Of a DNA stretch of 64,000 bases, positions 10,311 to 22,901 are shown in pieces. A program made the translations under genes and the position numbers. The notes below the pieces were generated by a model that was not told the origin of the DNA, made no database searches, and saw only the letters and a list, made by a program, of their open reading frames with translations. Each line of letters opens with the position of its first letter. Positions within the stretch are counted from its first letter, which is position 1. Origin of the DNA: Icerya purchasi (Eukaryota; Arthropoda; Insecta; Hemiptera; Monophlebidae); the NCBI GenBank assembly GCA_039619475.1, contig CM077115.1:534906315-534970314 (forward strand), in the 5' to 3' direction.

Positions 10311-11930
10311 AACGAGAATTCCTCGGATAGTTATAGCTTTATATTTTTCCTCGGATAGCCTTTGAAAACAGTATTTAAAATGACGTTTAGATTATTTTTA
10401 AATTTTTCATTTCATAACACGCTTTTGCGATAGGAAAGAAGGGGGAAATTAGATAAATTTTTGCAAAAATGGTCGGCCAGTTCGTGATGCACTTTGCTGC
10501 AGGAATAGGTTCTTTTTAATCTGCTGTAGATATTAAGGGGGCGGGTGCTAATTGTGTTAAAAATTCAGCGAGCAAAATGCTACTTAAATACATTCCATAG
10601 CAGGCAATGCGGTATTTTTTTAAGTACTACAAGAGTCGCTTGATTTTCATTAGCTACGGCAGTTGCGTACGTAGATCTCATTCGCGACCACATTTTTCAC
10701 ACGGCTTCGATCGTTTCATGAGCTCTCTCATTCGTGCTTGGTCTTGAATGTAGTTTCCGAAATGACTGGAGTCTTCTATTTATCTTTTGATGTTTTTATT
10801 TCCCCTCGTTTGATGACTAAACAGTCTCCGTGTAAGCGGCTGGGGAGGAATCCATTGACTAAACGTGTTTCTCTTCTACATAATTGTTCGAACGATTTTC
10901 ACGTAATAAAACATTTCAAATGTTTATTATAACTCGGGTGGTCCGTGCTTCGTTTTTTTTTTGTTTTTTTTTTTTTTATCGATGAAACAACGTTTTCGTA
11001 AACGGCAATTTTATTTCTTTATAAGTGGCGTGGATTTTTGAAATTTTTCTGTCAGATTTAGGGACAACAAATTTTCTTAGAGCGCTCTATGTCGAGCAGA
11101 GATTATACGGTCCCCTTGAAGAAGCAAAATCATTTCGGACCCCATCCGAATGAAATTTTTCATTAAATTCGAACTAGCCGCGCTTGTTTGCGTCCTGACA
11201 ATAATTTAATAGTGCGTTTTATTTTTAAAAATAATCCGAATTTTTTTTTATACCATCTTTTAATTGCCGAATCGAATTGTAATCGATATACATTATGTAC
11301 AGGTAATATTCCACTATCACGGTTTGCTGGGGGTTTGTTTTTTATATGGTTAAAAAGACATAATACTTTATCAATACACGTAATATTTGTCCTTATCATT
11401 CTGAATTCTTAGTTTCCCGTTTGCCTTTTTATTTTGTAATCGTTAATGCTTATTAAGGTGTGTGCGTGTATTTTTCAGTAAATTATTTAACATTTTAAGT
11501 TACGAGGAATATTTCAATACCGATGATGAATTTCTTAAAATAATGTACTTGAAAAATACCTAGGCAAAAATATTTTTACGAATTTTATTATAAAATATAG
11601 TCGTCTCATTTAAAAGCGCCTCCGGCTCAACTATATTGAATATATAAGTTAAATTAAATGAATTAAATGTGTACTTGCGCTCGTAATTCAAATTTTATTC
11701 GCGCATTTTTACTAATATTTAATAATGTATACGTCTAAATATTTTCTTTATTTATTTTTCCTTCAGAATTTCATATAGCTTTTTCATTATGTCTCTATGT
11801 TACACAATGTTTTAAGAACCTGTATTGTTGAATTTCAACGCTGTAAACTACCTATATAGAAAGCTAAAATTTCTTTCCAAATTCTCATAACACCGTTGTA
11901 TAAGAAGAGATAATAACTTTAAAAACGGCC
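10311..11930. other. Non-coding, nothing recognised
   Basis: AT-rich with T-runs near 10950-10978. Two overlapping open stretches around 11163-11412 on opposite strands lack any protein-like signature. Confidence 0.45.
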
Positions 11931-12640
11931 ACAGCGCTGTGTTCGATGGTTTTCCGCTTCATTCGTATCGTTCGCATTATTGAGTCTACCGTGCAAACAT
12001 GTCAAATGGCGCGCCGTCTGTGGTGGTGCCCTATTTACCAGTGTGTGTGCGCGAATATAATAAATCGTTAGAAAGTGAAATTATTCAAACGTGAATGACC
12101 TTGTTCATTTATTTAATTTAAAAGTCACTTTGTGAAATATAATTAAACCGGTTCCATTCGTTCATTTCCACCCTGTAGTTAGCAGTACATATATACTATA
12201 TAATATTGGATTGGTGGTACGGTGGCATAATTTTTTCTCTTTATTTTCCTTCCTCGCGTTAATTCAGAGTGTCGACAGTGTTCAGCTCTGGCTGGAAAGT
12301 TTTTCTCTATTCCGGAACAATACAGAACGCAGTTTGATTGTGCGCAAGCGAGATTTTTCAGTCGGATTGATTATTAATAATAATTGCTAATCAATTAACT
12401 GCTATTGTCTCCTTTTGTAGTTTTAGATAAGCCGTTGGTGGTTCTGTTTACGCAACGTAAAACGATGCGAGTCTGCGGAAATGCGAGCTGGTATGTCCTC
12501 AATTCTTTGTGAAATTATGTAATGTACGAGCATTAATGAGACGAAGTATAAATAGCGGCCGGAATGCGGTTAATTCTATTATTACGGTGCGCCGTCTATA
12601 GTGTATGGGACAATGGTGTCTGTTCAGAATCATTGCTATT
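11931..12640 (+). promoter_or_regulatory. GC-richer island, possible promoter or first-exon region
   Basis: Base composition is clearly less AT-rich than the flanks. Gene-start-like signals on the plus strand are: an ATG at 11999 in a good context (CAAACATG) opening a 31-codon frame (MSNGAPSVVVPYLPVCVREY...); a pyrimidine tract ending ATTCAG at 12273 that could be an initiator or an acceptor; an ATG at 12464 followed after nine codons by a GTATGT donor-like site; and TATAAATAG at about 12549. No single model is compelling, and the signals may belong to different things or be chance. Confidence 0.25.
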
Positions 12641-14979
12641 GCTGAAAAAACCTAGAATTATTACATCGCATCGAAAAAGGTCTACAGCATAATAATAATC
12701 TGTACACTTCAAGGGAAGAACAACGCGCTGTTATATGGAAATAGTTAACGACATTTTTATATTATTCCCTATAATATAATATATGTGTTTTATAAAAGCA
12801 GACACCACGGCTAAGTATCTCTACTATTACGTAATGAAATTCATAGCGACTTCGCCTGCATATAAAGTATGTCTAACGTGTGCTTACAAATATACATACA
12901 TATGTATATTGATTACTTTGATGTTTGCAGTTATAAATCATCTGGAGCTTTTAACGGTTTTTAAATACGAATAAATAAACAGAAATGAACATATTTGCAA
13001 AAAATTAATAAACCGATGTGTTTTTCTTATTCATGAATATTTTTTAATAGTTTACGAGTTATTAAAAGTTACGCAAATATCAATTAGAATTAATGACTAA
13101 TAGCGATTGATATGTTCATCGATAAAAGTTAATTATTAATTTTACACGATGGATATTGTTGTTTAGGACCGCTGGATTATTATTAATTAGATTATTCGTC
13201 AATTTATTAATAAAAAAATGTTTGAAATTAAATATTTAGGAGTCTCTGATTGATTATGGTACACAGACATCCGGCATATCTCTCACAAGCGAACTGAAAA
13301 AATGAAATTGTTTTATTGCACTTTTGCTGCCCCTTTTCCCCTCAACATGTACGGCGTTTTTATCTTCCATTATATCAACATTTCTTACGAAATCAATTTT
13401 TCGAGCGCAACTGTCAGATATATCGCATCAAGCCAATAATAAATCTACAGAATGCATGGCTCGAGTTTTTTTTTTTTTTTTTTTACAGACTCCCGATATG
13501 ATGATGGTGTAATAGATATTTACTCCATATTACGAATCTAGAGGAAATTTCTGTACAAAACAAATTTACCATATTTTGTAATGAAAAATAGGCGTGAATT
13601 TAAAATTCTCCAGCGAGAAGTCTAAATCTTCTAATATTTATTTTGCTTCAATCGTAAAATCATATTTAGATGATACGAGGATTTCAGTGGGGTGTACAAG
13701 CGCTATTATTTTTGATTGCCTTTCCCCTCAGATATCAAGCATCATACTTTTTATTAAATTATTTAAAATATCTTTGTAGTTAATTTCGAGTTTCTTCTAC
13801 GACTTTCTTCTTAAATTTTGAGATATATGCATTGAATGATTTTATAATATTGTAAAGCGAGAAATTAGGTTGTAGGGAATATAATATGCGTTTAAATAGA
13901 ATTTGGAGAGAATGAATTTTGTGGGTTTATAATCTTTGTAAATAGGCGATTGATTAACTGTGTTCATATTCATATTACTTGTTGTATCTCGCTGTATTTC
14001 ATTCGGGCACATTTGATTATCCTTTAATAACACTAATCCTTCGAAACATTTCGTAGAATTGAATATTGTATCACGTTTTTGGTAAAATGTACTTTTAAAA
14101 TTTTTATTGTCACGTTCTATCTCAGATTTGATATTTTGTAATTTTAGATGATTATATTTGACTTTTCTTTTTAGTATTATAATATTATTTTATGCATATA
14201 TATCTTGAAAATTTATTAAACGACTTCAAAAAAGGAGGAGGTATTCAATTCGACTGTATTTTTTTTTTTTATTATTATTTTTGTTATGTGTTACCTCGGA
14301 ACTTTCTTCTAGGTGAACCGATTTTGACGATTCTACTTTTATTTAAAAGGTGATGCTTCTCATGTCGTCCCATTTAAATTTGATCAAGATCTGACCGGTA
14401 GTTTTTGAGTTATCCTTAATAATGCGGGAGATTGAAGCTTTTTGTTGGATGCTTTTCATTCATGATTGGTTTCACCGTCGGGTTAGATTTATTGACTTAA
14501 AATGCTATAAATTTGCCGAATTACCATGGAAATGTAGCTTTTGATGATTGATTTGATATATTATTCCATCTAGACATAATATTTAAATATTTCTATAATA
14601 ATGTGGTTAGCTTAAAGCAAACTGTGTTTTCACATAACACGAAGATTAGCGAAATAAATATGGCGACGAAACGAATGAGACCCCGGTTAGTTATAAAATT
14701 ACCGAATGAATTGAATTAGTTCTTTATTCCTTCATTCAGTATTTCATTCGGTGTATTCTCCGGTAATTTTTATTAAATGTAATTTGCTCACGTGATCAAT
14801 TTTACCAACGGCGGCTCCTCTGCAAGTTTTGTATATAATTCGCTAAATTTCTTGCTCGTTCGATTTTCGTTTTGCTCTCAAATTTCTGCAGTGGATGATT
14901 TTTTTACACCAAACTTCCTTCTCGTTCCAACTTCTCGCCCTCGTTTTTTATCCATTAGCAAAAAATTAATTTAAAGGTA
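12641..14979. other. Non-coding, with one possible dispersed repeat
   Basis: No gene is supported. At about 14214-14440 the sequence (AAAAAAGGAGGAGG, CGACTGTATTTTT, then GGTGAACCGATTTTGACGAT) has the look of a dispersed insect repeat I have seen in other genomes. I cannot classify it, and no second copy is visible in this window. Confidence 0.35.
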
Positions 14980-15336
14980 CAGTGAAGTACCGATTATCCG
15001 AAATAATCGGGGATTGACAATTTCGGAAAAACGATTTTTTCGGATAATCGATAATCGTTATAGAAACATTATGCGTATTTAACATATAAAAGAAAAACAT
15101 TGAAAATTACGAAATTTAATAAACTACAGTAATGTAATATGTTGTAATGAAAAATAAAAACTCGAATGTAGTATCATGTAGGCCTACTATGGTACGTATA
15201 TGTAATTACGTACGTACATATTAAAAATCTTAAATACCTTAAATATGTATTAAAACTAATTAAAATACGTTAAAACATCCATTTCGGATAATCGATTTTT
15301 CGGATAAGCGATTTTCGGATAATCGGTACTTCACTG
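14980..15336. mobile_element. Short non-autonomous pogo-like element (MITE)
   Basis: The 357-bp segment begins CAGTGAAGTACCGATTATCC and ends with its inverted copy. TA lies directly outside both ends (14978-14979, 15337-15338). The CAGT start and the CGATTATCCG core resemble pogo/Tigger ends of the Tc1/mariner superfamily, and the second element at 16406 has the same layout. The interior also carries repeated TTTCGGATAATCG words near both ends. No coding capacity. Confidence 0.85.
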
Positions 15337-16089
15337 TACTTTTTTTATATATGTTGGTCCTGTTTAATTCTGTCATTTTCGGTTGCGCTTACGGCTCGTA
15401 TTAATTCTCGCCTGTAATAAACTTTCAGGCTACTATTAGGCTTGTTTCTTAAGGCATATTTGTATATAAATGGCAAGGATAGTATCGAATGTAGAGGAAC
15501 ACTGTATGTATATTAAAAAGCGGGCTGATTTGATTTCATTTAAACCTGTCTGACGGCGATAAAATAAACGATTTTCATTCTCGTTGTAAAACATCACAGA
15601 TTACGTGTAGATACATGAAATAGAACACCTGATCTCTCTGTGCCGATAAAGTATTTAAACACGGACACAACGATTCTGGTTAAAATAAGTGCTATACAGT
15701 TTTCAGGGTCTTGTTAATTAGTTCTCAGATTGACCGCGATATATATATGGAAATGTTTTACCTGGCAAATATTTGTGCTAAGATTTTTGCTATTCTTTTT
15801 GCTTTTGCTGATTATTTCCTGTAGACTCTCTTATTCTTTTGTAGCTTGTAAAAAAATATAGAGTCGTTATTGTATTTTTATTACTACCGTTATTATTCTT
15901 CTTACAATTAATGAAATATTAAATTAAAATTTAGATTTTATTTATTCTTCCGAAGTATCAATAGATGAAAAATTTAAGTGGTTCATTATAAATCTGATGA
16001 AATCGTAAATATAAAATTGAAATTTTTACTGTTAAACGTGTATATATATATATATATATATATTAAAAAAAAAAAACAAATCGCGAGTA
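15337..16089. other. Non-coding, nothing recognised
   Basis: AT-rich with a (TA)n run and A-run at about 16034-16078. No gene seen. Confidence 0.5.
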
Positions 16090-16405
16090 AACGATATTAT
16101 TGAGTTATTTTAAAACTTTCCTCAAGGTACATATTGAGACTATAAACTAGATCCTACAAATATTGTCCTATAACAAAAATTCAAAATTATTTCTGAAAGT
16201 ATACAATAGCTGGTAAGGAAAAGCTAGGTATCAAGTATTACAACAGAATGTGTTGATTAGGTGTAAAATAAGTGTAAGAAAAGATTTTAGAATGTTATAA
16301 ATACAACTATTGATAAATAATCATCAAACTTAAAGCAATTATAAATAACAATATGTCATCGGTTTTGAAAAATAAGGAGACATTTGCAAACTCTTTTAAT
16401 AAGTA
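16090..16405 (+). mobile_element. Decayed LINE, 5' portion left of the Tigger-like element
   Basis: Just left of the Tigger-like insertion a frame reads MSSVLKNKETFANSFNKY, matching the block before the reverse transcriptase fingers of Jockey/CR1-type LINEs (L-x-x-x-x-x-IAN-x-FN-x-YF). Upstream GKARYQVLQQNVLIRCK is weaker. The frame is cut by the element at 16406 and matching sequence resumes at about 17468. Confidence 0.45.
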
Positions 16406-17467
16406 CAGTCGACTCGTGATTATCCGGATTAATTGGGCTGCCAGCCGGTCCGAATAGCAAAAAATCCGGATACGCCGGAGTTCAAGGTTAAATACTGCAA
16501 ATTAAATGAAAAAATGAAAATTAACTTACGGTGTACATTAACTAAAAAAAACAACTAGTTTTTAAAGAAGTCTGTGATTAAGGTCTGTGTCTTTCGCTGT
16601 ATTCTCTTCCTTGCTGATATATCTCGCCACTTCCTGTTGAGTTCCTCCAGCACTACTTCGATCACCTTCGGTCCTTTATCGTGTGGTATAACACTTTGAA
16701 GGGGCTCGTTATCCAGATTTCCTTCAACCGGATCCTCGTTGAGTGCCATGGCCACAATATTCTCATCTGCAGTTTCTTCGATCTCGTCGCTGCCCATCAA
16801 TTCTGTAACGTCATCAGTATTGTTTCACATCGTGTAATATTTTTTATTAGAGAAACAAGCTCTTCGTTGTCTTTTGAACTGTCCAAATCACATTGTTTGT
16901 CAATTTCAACCCAGTTATCACTGACTTTATGATCTAATAATATTTTCCACGACTGCACTAGTGCTATAGAACTAATCCCATCCCTCAGATAACCTCAAGT
17001 GATGATAACATCAAGCATATCAACTGATTTTAAAGCAACCTGTGATAGTGTCCTCATCATTTTCAACGCTTGATATTAGTCTGGCGAGAAGGCGGCGTCG
17101 ATATTTTTTTTTTTTAAAGGCCTCTAAGATTTCTTGATAGGTTGACAAACATCGGTTGTAACGTTTGCTGCAAGAAACATTGCCTTTATATCACCAACTT
17201 GTAACTTCTCAGTTGCCGGTTTGGAGCATAACTGTTTGTCGGACAAATGTTTCGCAATTGTGGGTACCAACTCTTTGTGAAACCAAGTTTTAAAAATTTC
17301 ACAGTATCTTCATTTGCAGCGAATGTAAACAAACATTCAGATACGTACTGCATGTAGCTGTGGATTTTATAGAAGCGCTTTGGCTTTTTCTTATTTTTTT
17401 ATTTATTTTTATTTTTTTGAAAACTCGATCCGGATAATACGGAGTCCGGATAATCGCGAGTTGACTG
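16406..17467 (-). mobile_element. Tigger/pogo-like DNA transposon, internally deleted
   Basis: The 1062-bp element starts CAGTCGACTCGTGATTATCC and ends with an inverted copy that differs at two of about 23 positions. TA lies just outside both ends (16404-16405, 17468-17469). It carries the C-terminal part of a pogo-type transposase on the minus strand and lacks the N-terminal DNA-binding and first catalytic regions, so it is a non-autonomous deletion derivative. Confidence 0.88.
16555..17330 (-). pseudogene. Tigger-like transposase, C-terminal remnant
   Basis: On the minus strand the order of motifs matches the C-terminal half of Tigger/jerky-type transposases: TWFHKELVPTIAKHL (about 17285 downward), DIKAMFLAANVTT (the FLPPNVT block), KKYRRRLLARLISS, a VQSWKILL block, an acidic stretch, then ELNRKWRDISARKR and TLITDFFKN at the end. 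The W-x-x-I-x-x-RKR ... ITDFF ending is very typical. A frameshift in a 12-base A-run near 17102-17118 and other breaks inactivate it. The final 81 codons (16555-16800) remain open. Confidence 0.8.
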
Positions 17468-18870
17468 TACTTTAAAGATTGTGTGAGTAGTATTCGGAAT
17501 ATAAATAAATGTATCTTTGACGAAGCGTCAAATATACACTTCAGGCAAGAGTTCTTAAAATCGTTTGGTTTCATTAAATTTACCCATGAGGATGTAAAGC
17601 GTGCAGTTCTTTCGTTAACAAGTAAGTCTTCTTTCGAAAAGGATAAAAGTTTCTGAAATATTAAAAAAAAAAAGGTTTGAAGACAAAAATGTGGAATTAT
17701 TTACTTGACTCAATTTTTTTTAGCGAGCATCAATTACGTTTTTGCCCGAGTGTAGTACAGATGGTATGCATTATTTGAGCATACGTTTCGTATGTTACAA
17801 ATAATTTAGGAGATTAACACATGAAAAACATTTTCGACATGGTTAATCATGAGCTGTTGTGAAAAAAATTAAAAAAAGCTGTTTTTTGCGGATTTGTACT
17901 TAATGTTAATAGAACAAGTAATTTCAGTTGCAGATACACAGAATGTTAGTGCCTCTCCAGGGAGGTCCAATTTTATTTTTAATTTTTATAAATTATTTAT
18001 GTTAGTTGAAGCTTGTTAGAGAAACCTTTTAATTTATCCAGATGAAAGAACGGGTTTTGACTTGCGAGTGCATTGACCTAGACATCTTACAGAAGTTAGC
18101 TCAGGACGGAATAAATCTAATAGGAAATTTTATAAACGCCAACAAATTATCGCTAAATTTATCTAAAATTAAATTTGTAATAAGCGTTTTCACATACCTA
18201 CGAATAACTTCAAACTACATTTAACTACGATAAAATGGACAATGTTTCAGAAACTGAATATCTTTCAGTATTATGTTTGATTGTAGATTAAATTGGTTCT
18301 TACTTGTAGTTTCTTGGTCTCCCAAAAATTGAGGAAACTGAATTTTTTGTACTACTCTCTGCCTCAAATTTTCTCTATTGTCATATTTTATCAACCGATG
18401 ATGTTAACACATAGTATACTCTTCTGAGGTGGGGAGGGGCGGCGAATTACCGTGCATTAATAGAATAAGAAATTTTAAACATAAATCTGGTATTGAATGC
18501 CATACAGCCATGACTGTAGCAGATAAGCCTAAATAGAATTTAAAAGTACTGATGATCTTTTTATTATTCTGACGGTTTGAACATGAATATAAAAACAGAT
18601 TCTAGAGTATTTCATGTAGGGAAAGATCAACTAGAATGTCCAATGATTTTTAATAACAAGTACGAATATAGTATCTAGTTGCAATAAGTACCGTATTAGA
18701 ATGCAAATTATTTATTAGAATTACCCTCTAATTTGAAATTCTTCCTTAAATTTACCCTAATAATTGATTACCTATTTGCCCGATGCTCAACAGCGATAAT
18801 TTATTTGCTCCTTTGTGTTGTAGTATAATGTAAATATTATTATATTTTCGAAACTAAATATTATAAAAAT
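17468..18870 (+). mobile_element. Decayed LINE reverse transcriptase, right of the Tigger-like element
   Basis: In order on the plus strand: FGFIKFTHEDVKRAVLSL (palm entry block, about 17560), FDMVNHELL (about 17838; LINEs have AFDTVNH-x-LL), a PILFLIFINYL-type block (about 17965; usually PLLFLIYINDL), then IGNFINANKLSLNLSKIKF (about 18120, the W-x-x-x-NKLSLN-x-x-KT block), TLLRWGGAANYRALI, and LLELPSNLKFFLKF near the end. The FADD catalytic motif is not preserved. Many frameshifts and stops are present. Together with 16090-16405 it is one Jockey/CR1-like copy. Confidence 0.75.
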
Positions 18871-21867
18871 GTGTTTTACGATTTTAAGTAATAAATTATA
18901 AGTAATAAATTAAAACTCAATTTATTCGCCTTATTTATTGCATTTAATTGTTATTTTTACTTTTCATTTTGTTATATATGTTCTTTTATTTATTTTTTAC
19001 TTTTTTCACTTAATTTGAAATTCCGAGATGTTTTCATTGTGTTTATTTTGTTGTTATTTTTCTGTTCCAATACTTTTCATGGTTCTTAGTAATCCATCAT
19101 TCGCGCAATTTCGCACACAGCTGGAGATTGTGTACAATAATGATTATAGTAGAGATTTAATTTGAACTGATCATTGTTATTATTTTTATGACTTCTTAAA
19201 ATGTATACTGTTGGTAAAAAATGTTAAAATTTAATGCAAGAGTAAAGATTTTTCAATTCTTTCCTTTACTATTACTGATTGTTAATTATTAATTAATCTT
19301 AATTATTACTAATTATCAATCACCTTGACATATAAACTAATTTGGGGTTTTTAAAGAAACAATCAGCTAAATATTGTTAGCCCACCGCAATTCTGGACCA
19401 TGTTGTAAGAAGAATACTCTTATCATGATTGATAACGTGTATTGTATTATAAGTTGTGTTGATTGATAAATCATCTGTTTTTTTTTTTTTTTTTACTTTT
19501 TAAATGTTGATTAATTATCGCTTGAAACGAAATTAAACATGTTTTTTTTTTCTTCTAATGTTGCGTAATAGAAAGGAAAAAAAAATAGAAAGCAAAGGTT
19601 CGTTCTTTTTTGTGGCATTGAATATATTATATAAAAATGTTCTACAAGTTCGCACTACTGTATCAATGTCAACTATTATCGTTTTCTTAATATATGGTGC
19701 TGAATGTGAAATTGATAAAATTTTGTGCCGTTAAACTACAGATCAGACATTTGAATCTTAGAAATCTTGATTTCGCAAATATACACCGCACGCGCCTTCT
19801 GATGTAAACGAATTCCAAAAACAAACATGAGAAAGGAGACAATTTTTAAAATAGTACTAATGAAATACTAATACGAATTGTCGCGTATGAAAGAAGGTAA
19901 TTTTCAGTTTAAAATTTAGTTTTGTGCGGTTTGATCTGAAATCTAACCTGTTATTACTTTCTGCTTTGGTTATTATCCGATGGTTTAATGGTGAAAGAAT
20001 AATTTGAAATCATGTCCGGAAAGACAGTTATGTTAATATTCTGACGCATGCTTGTTGAAATTCTGATGAGAACCACGCGCAGGTAAAGTTATTATGTTGT
20101 GAAGACAGGTAATCTGAAAATTAAAATGCGAGGTTCAAGAACTTATACGAGCCTGCTCGATAGATTACGAAAATTCAACGTTTAGGTGATATCAAACGAT
20201 ATGGACGGTGTGATCGTAACAAGTTAAAAGGAGCAATATGAAGTTTTCTCTGGTTTTAACCGTTGGATCGCAATCTGGTGACGCGGCAAATTAACGGTAA
20301 TTCATTTAAATATTTATTCCAATGATCCACAGCGAAACTATCAGTAAACTTATGTCACAATTTGATACGAGTAAGTTATCAACACCAAAACATACAAAAT
20401 AAATAATCTATATTGCGATGATTGTAGATTAAGTTGTCCAAAACTGGTCGGCATCTTTTAAACATAATTTTATTTATTTTGTACGCCCTTAATTTATTTT
20501 TGTATCAATTAAATATTTGTCTGGCGAGACAATTGCCCCGTGTCACCTTTTTAAAAGCGACGTCAACAGTAAATGATACATTACGCGTCAGAGACTAGAG
20601 GATCGAAAATAAACACTTTTTGTATAATTAATATTTTACCCACGTGCGTTAGATGTACCATGTCGCACACTGATTTTCTGTATTTTTAATATGAGCGGCA
20701 GCGTAGTTGAAAGTGGATGTGATCCGAAAGAAGTACCGCTGCTTTCACAATAGCGCCGGAGATTCAATTTTTGGCACACAGAATTATAAAGTAAAATCCG
20801 TATTATTGTTTACGTCAACGCAAGCAGAGGGATGATTTTGCAACATTTTTCAGATGGTAGATAATAACAAGATATTAGATAATGGAATGAAAAAAAAAAA
20901 AAACACGCTGACAGCTAACGTTTGGTTAGGACATTTCATTCGGTTATTGAAATTTATTGTTACCTGCTTCCATAGTAGACGACACTTCATCAATAGTCTG
21001 TTTGTAGGACAGCTCTTACATCCGAATCCAGATGCCTGTTGCCCTAGTGTAATCTCCCCTTTGTTTTTAATTTCACGAAAACTAATCTAAACTAATTGAA
21101 ATCTGAACGCCAGTTATTATAAATGTAATATACCATTCCAGTGCCTCGAATTAAATTTCGATCGCTCCCTATCCCGCTGTATAAAATAATGTGCAACGCT
21201 AAGTTTTCAAATGTAGCGTAAGGAAGTTCTTACGCCCTGTGATTTTTCGACATAATTTACGTCAGTAATTGAAGTTTCGACTATAGTAACAACAAGTACA
21301 GGGATCTATTAGCAGTTTATTGCATTTTTTTAAAATCACGCGTAACAATTACATTTGAATTTTTCCATAAAAAAATTGCTGTATATAAGTATAGATTTAG
21401 TTATAAATTAAATTTAAGTGAAAATACTTGAATAGAAATTGGTTTTTAGATTACAGACATTATAAAGTCTTAAGCTTGTTTGTTTTTTTTTTGTGCTTAT
21501 TTATGATAAACACGCCTAAAAGATCTTTACATTTAAATCCCCTTAAAATATTTTAGATCCAAAAAATACCGTTTCAAAGGCATGTTTTAAAAAAAAAAAA
21601 AAATTGTAATTTGATATCCTAACTACGGTAATAAATTTACGTTGTAAAAATTGATGAAACATTTTTTAAAATTACGGCTAACTATTTCAAATGTGCAATA
21701 TGTTTTTGGAGTTCCAAAAACGAGTGCATTTTATGTAAACACATCGTTAAGGAAAAACAACACCTAATGTCAAATAGTTAATGAAATAAAATTTTCCTCT
21801 ATTAGTTGTTTTTTCTTTTGCATTTACCGATATGGGAGTATTAAGTTTTGATTATAAAGAGAAAGAA

Positions 21868-21870
<3 letters not shown>
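18871..21870. other. Non-coding, nothing firmly recognised
   Basis: Three kilobases of AT-rich sequence with many T-runs. An acceptor-like TTTTTCAG at 20853 is followed directly by an ATG and a 78-codon frame, but that frame contains an A12 run and no recognisable family, so it is not called. Confidence 0.4.
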
Positions 21871-21901
<31 letters not shown>

Positions 21902-22000
21902 ACGCGTCAACTATGGACGTTAACCTGGCGTAAGTGAAATTTTCAGGAGTGTCAATGTGTGGCTATCCTATCAATTAACGAGAAAAGAAACTGTAATGTC
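21871..22000 (-). repeat. SINE-like dispersed repeat, copy 2 (minus strand)
   Basis: Reading the minus strand, the tail CACATTGACACTCCTGAAAA, TTTCACTTACGCCAGGTTAA, CGTCCATAGTTGA matches copies at 1928-2060 and 35279-35400. It ends in a 30-base A-run (T at 21871-21900), as expected for a retroposed SINE. The head is not clearly tRNA-like in this copy, so it may be truncated. Confidence 0.6.
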
Positions 22001-22814
22001 CGAAATCGATGTGTGTAACATTTTGTTAAAATGCAAACACGAATGCTACTCAATAGTTGGCCACTGATGGCGCTGTAAGTTAAATTGTACGAACGATTAC
22101 GAACGCTGCAAATGATGTAGAAAAATCACAGGTCAAAAGATTAGCCTCTACCGGTATATATTAACCCATTATATACCGCTTCTATTATTGCCGTAATTAC
22201 GTTTATTTTAATAATATAATTCTAGCAAGCTGGTTAATAGAATTTTCTATGAAGGGAGTGTATTTATTTGGTCAATTACTAAAAATGCAGTGCCTCTTTC
22301 TAATATTTCATTTGTAACCTCTCATTATTCGTTTTATTTAAGTATACTCCTAATTGTAATAATTTTCATACCATCTTCGCATTTCTAATACAATCGTTGG
22401 GGAATACTATTAGCCCCCGTCTAAAAAAAATATATCTTCCCTTCTTGCTGTACAAGTTCAAAAATTTGAGCGTAAGTATGTTCACATTTGACGATCCCTA
22501 AGTATACCACTTCAGCCACCGAAAGTCTGTTCCTATGCACGCCAGGGGAAAATCGGCGATGCTCCACACATACACGTGTAGTACATTCATGACCGTTGCC
22601 GCGTGATGATGCCGTTTGGCGCTATCATGTACTAAATGTTTCCATGCACACGCTGAGGCCACCAGACTTATTTTTGGTATTTGTATTATTGTTCTTCTTC
22701 TCACGCATACATATTTAATTCATGTATGAACGTAGCACATGGTGTGTTCGTAGCTCAGTCTCTCTTGCCATTGTACAATAATCTTTCGTTTTACACTGAC
22801 TAATTCTCTTCCAG
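22001..22814. other. Non-coding, nothing recognised
   Basis: No supported gene. A minus-strand open stretch at 22498-22704 has no family signature. Confidence 0.45.
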
Positions 22815-22901
22815 TGTCCAAATGCTGATATTCCAACCAGTCGGGAAACAACTCGAATGTTATCCCTCTCAGCTGACAACATGTGTGAGCCAGATCTATA
22901 A
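22815..22901 (+). CDS. Candidate terminal exon of an unidentified gene
   Basis: A textbook acceptor (CTGACTAAT branch-like sequence, TTCTCTTCCAG) at 22795-22814 is followed in phase 0 by 28 open codons and a TAA: CPNADIPTSRETTRMLSLSA then DNMCEPDL. An AATAAA lies downstream at 23109-23114. The TATAAAAG overlapping the stop could instead be a TATA box for something starting near 22930. The peptide is not low-complexity but I do not recognise it. No upstream exon is identified. Confidence 0.3.
   Translation, partial: CPNADIPTSRETTRMLSLSADNMCEPDL

Noticed and set aside
20854..21090. 78-codon frame after an acceptor-like site, with a TANVWL motif faintly like nicotinic receptor subunits
   Set aside because: The resemblance is a few residues only, there is an A12 run in the frame, and no receptor motifs follow.
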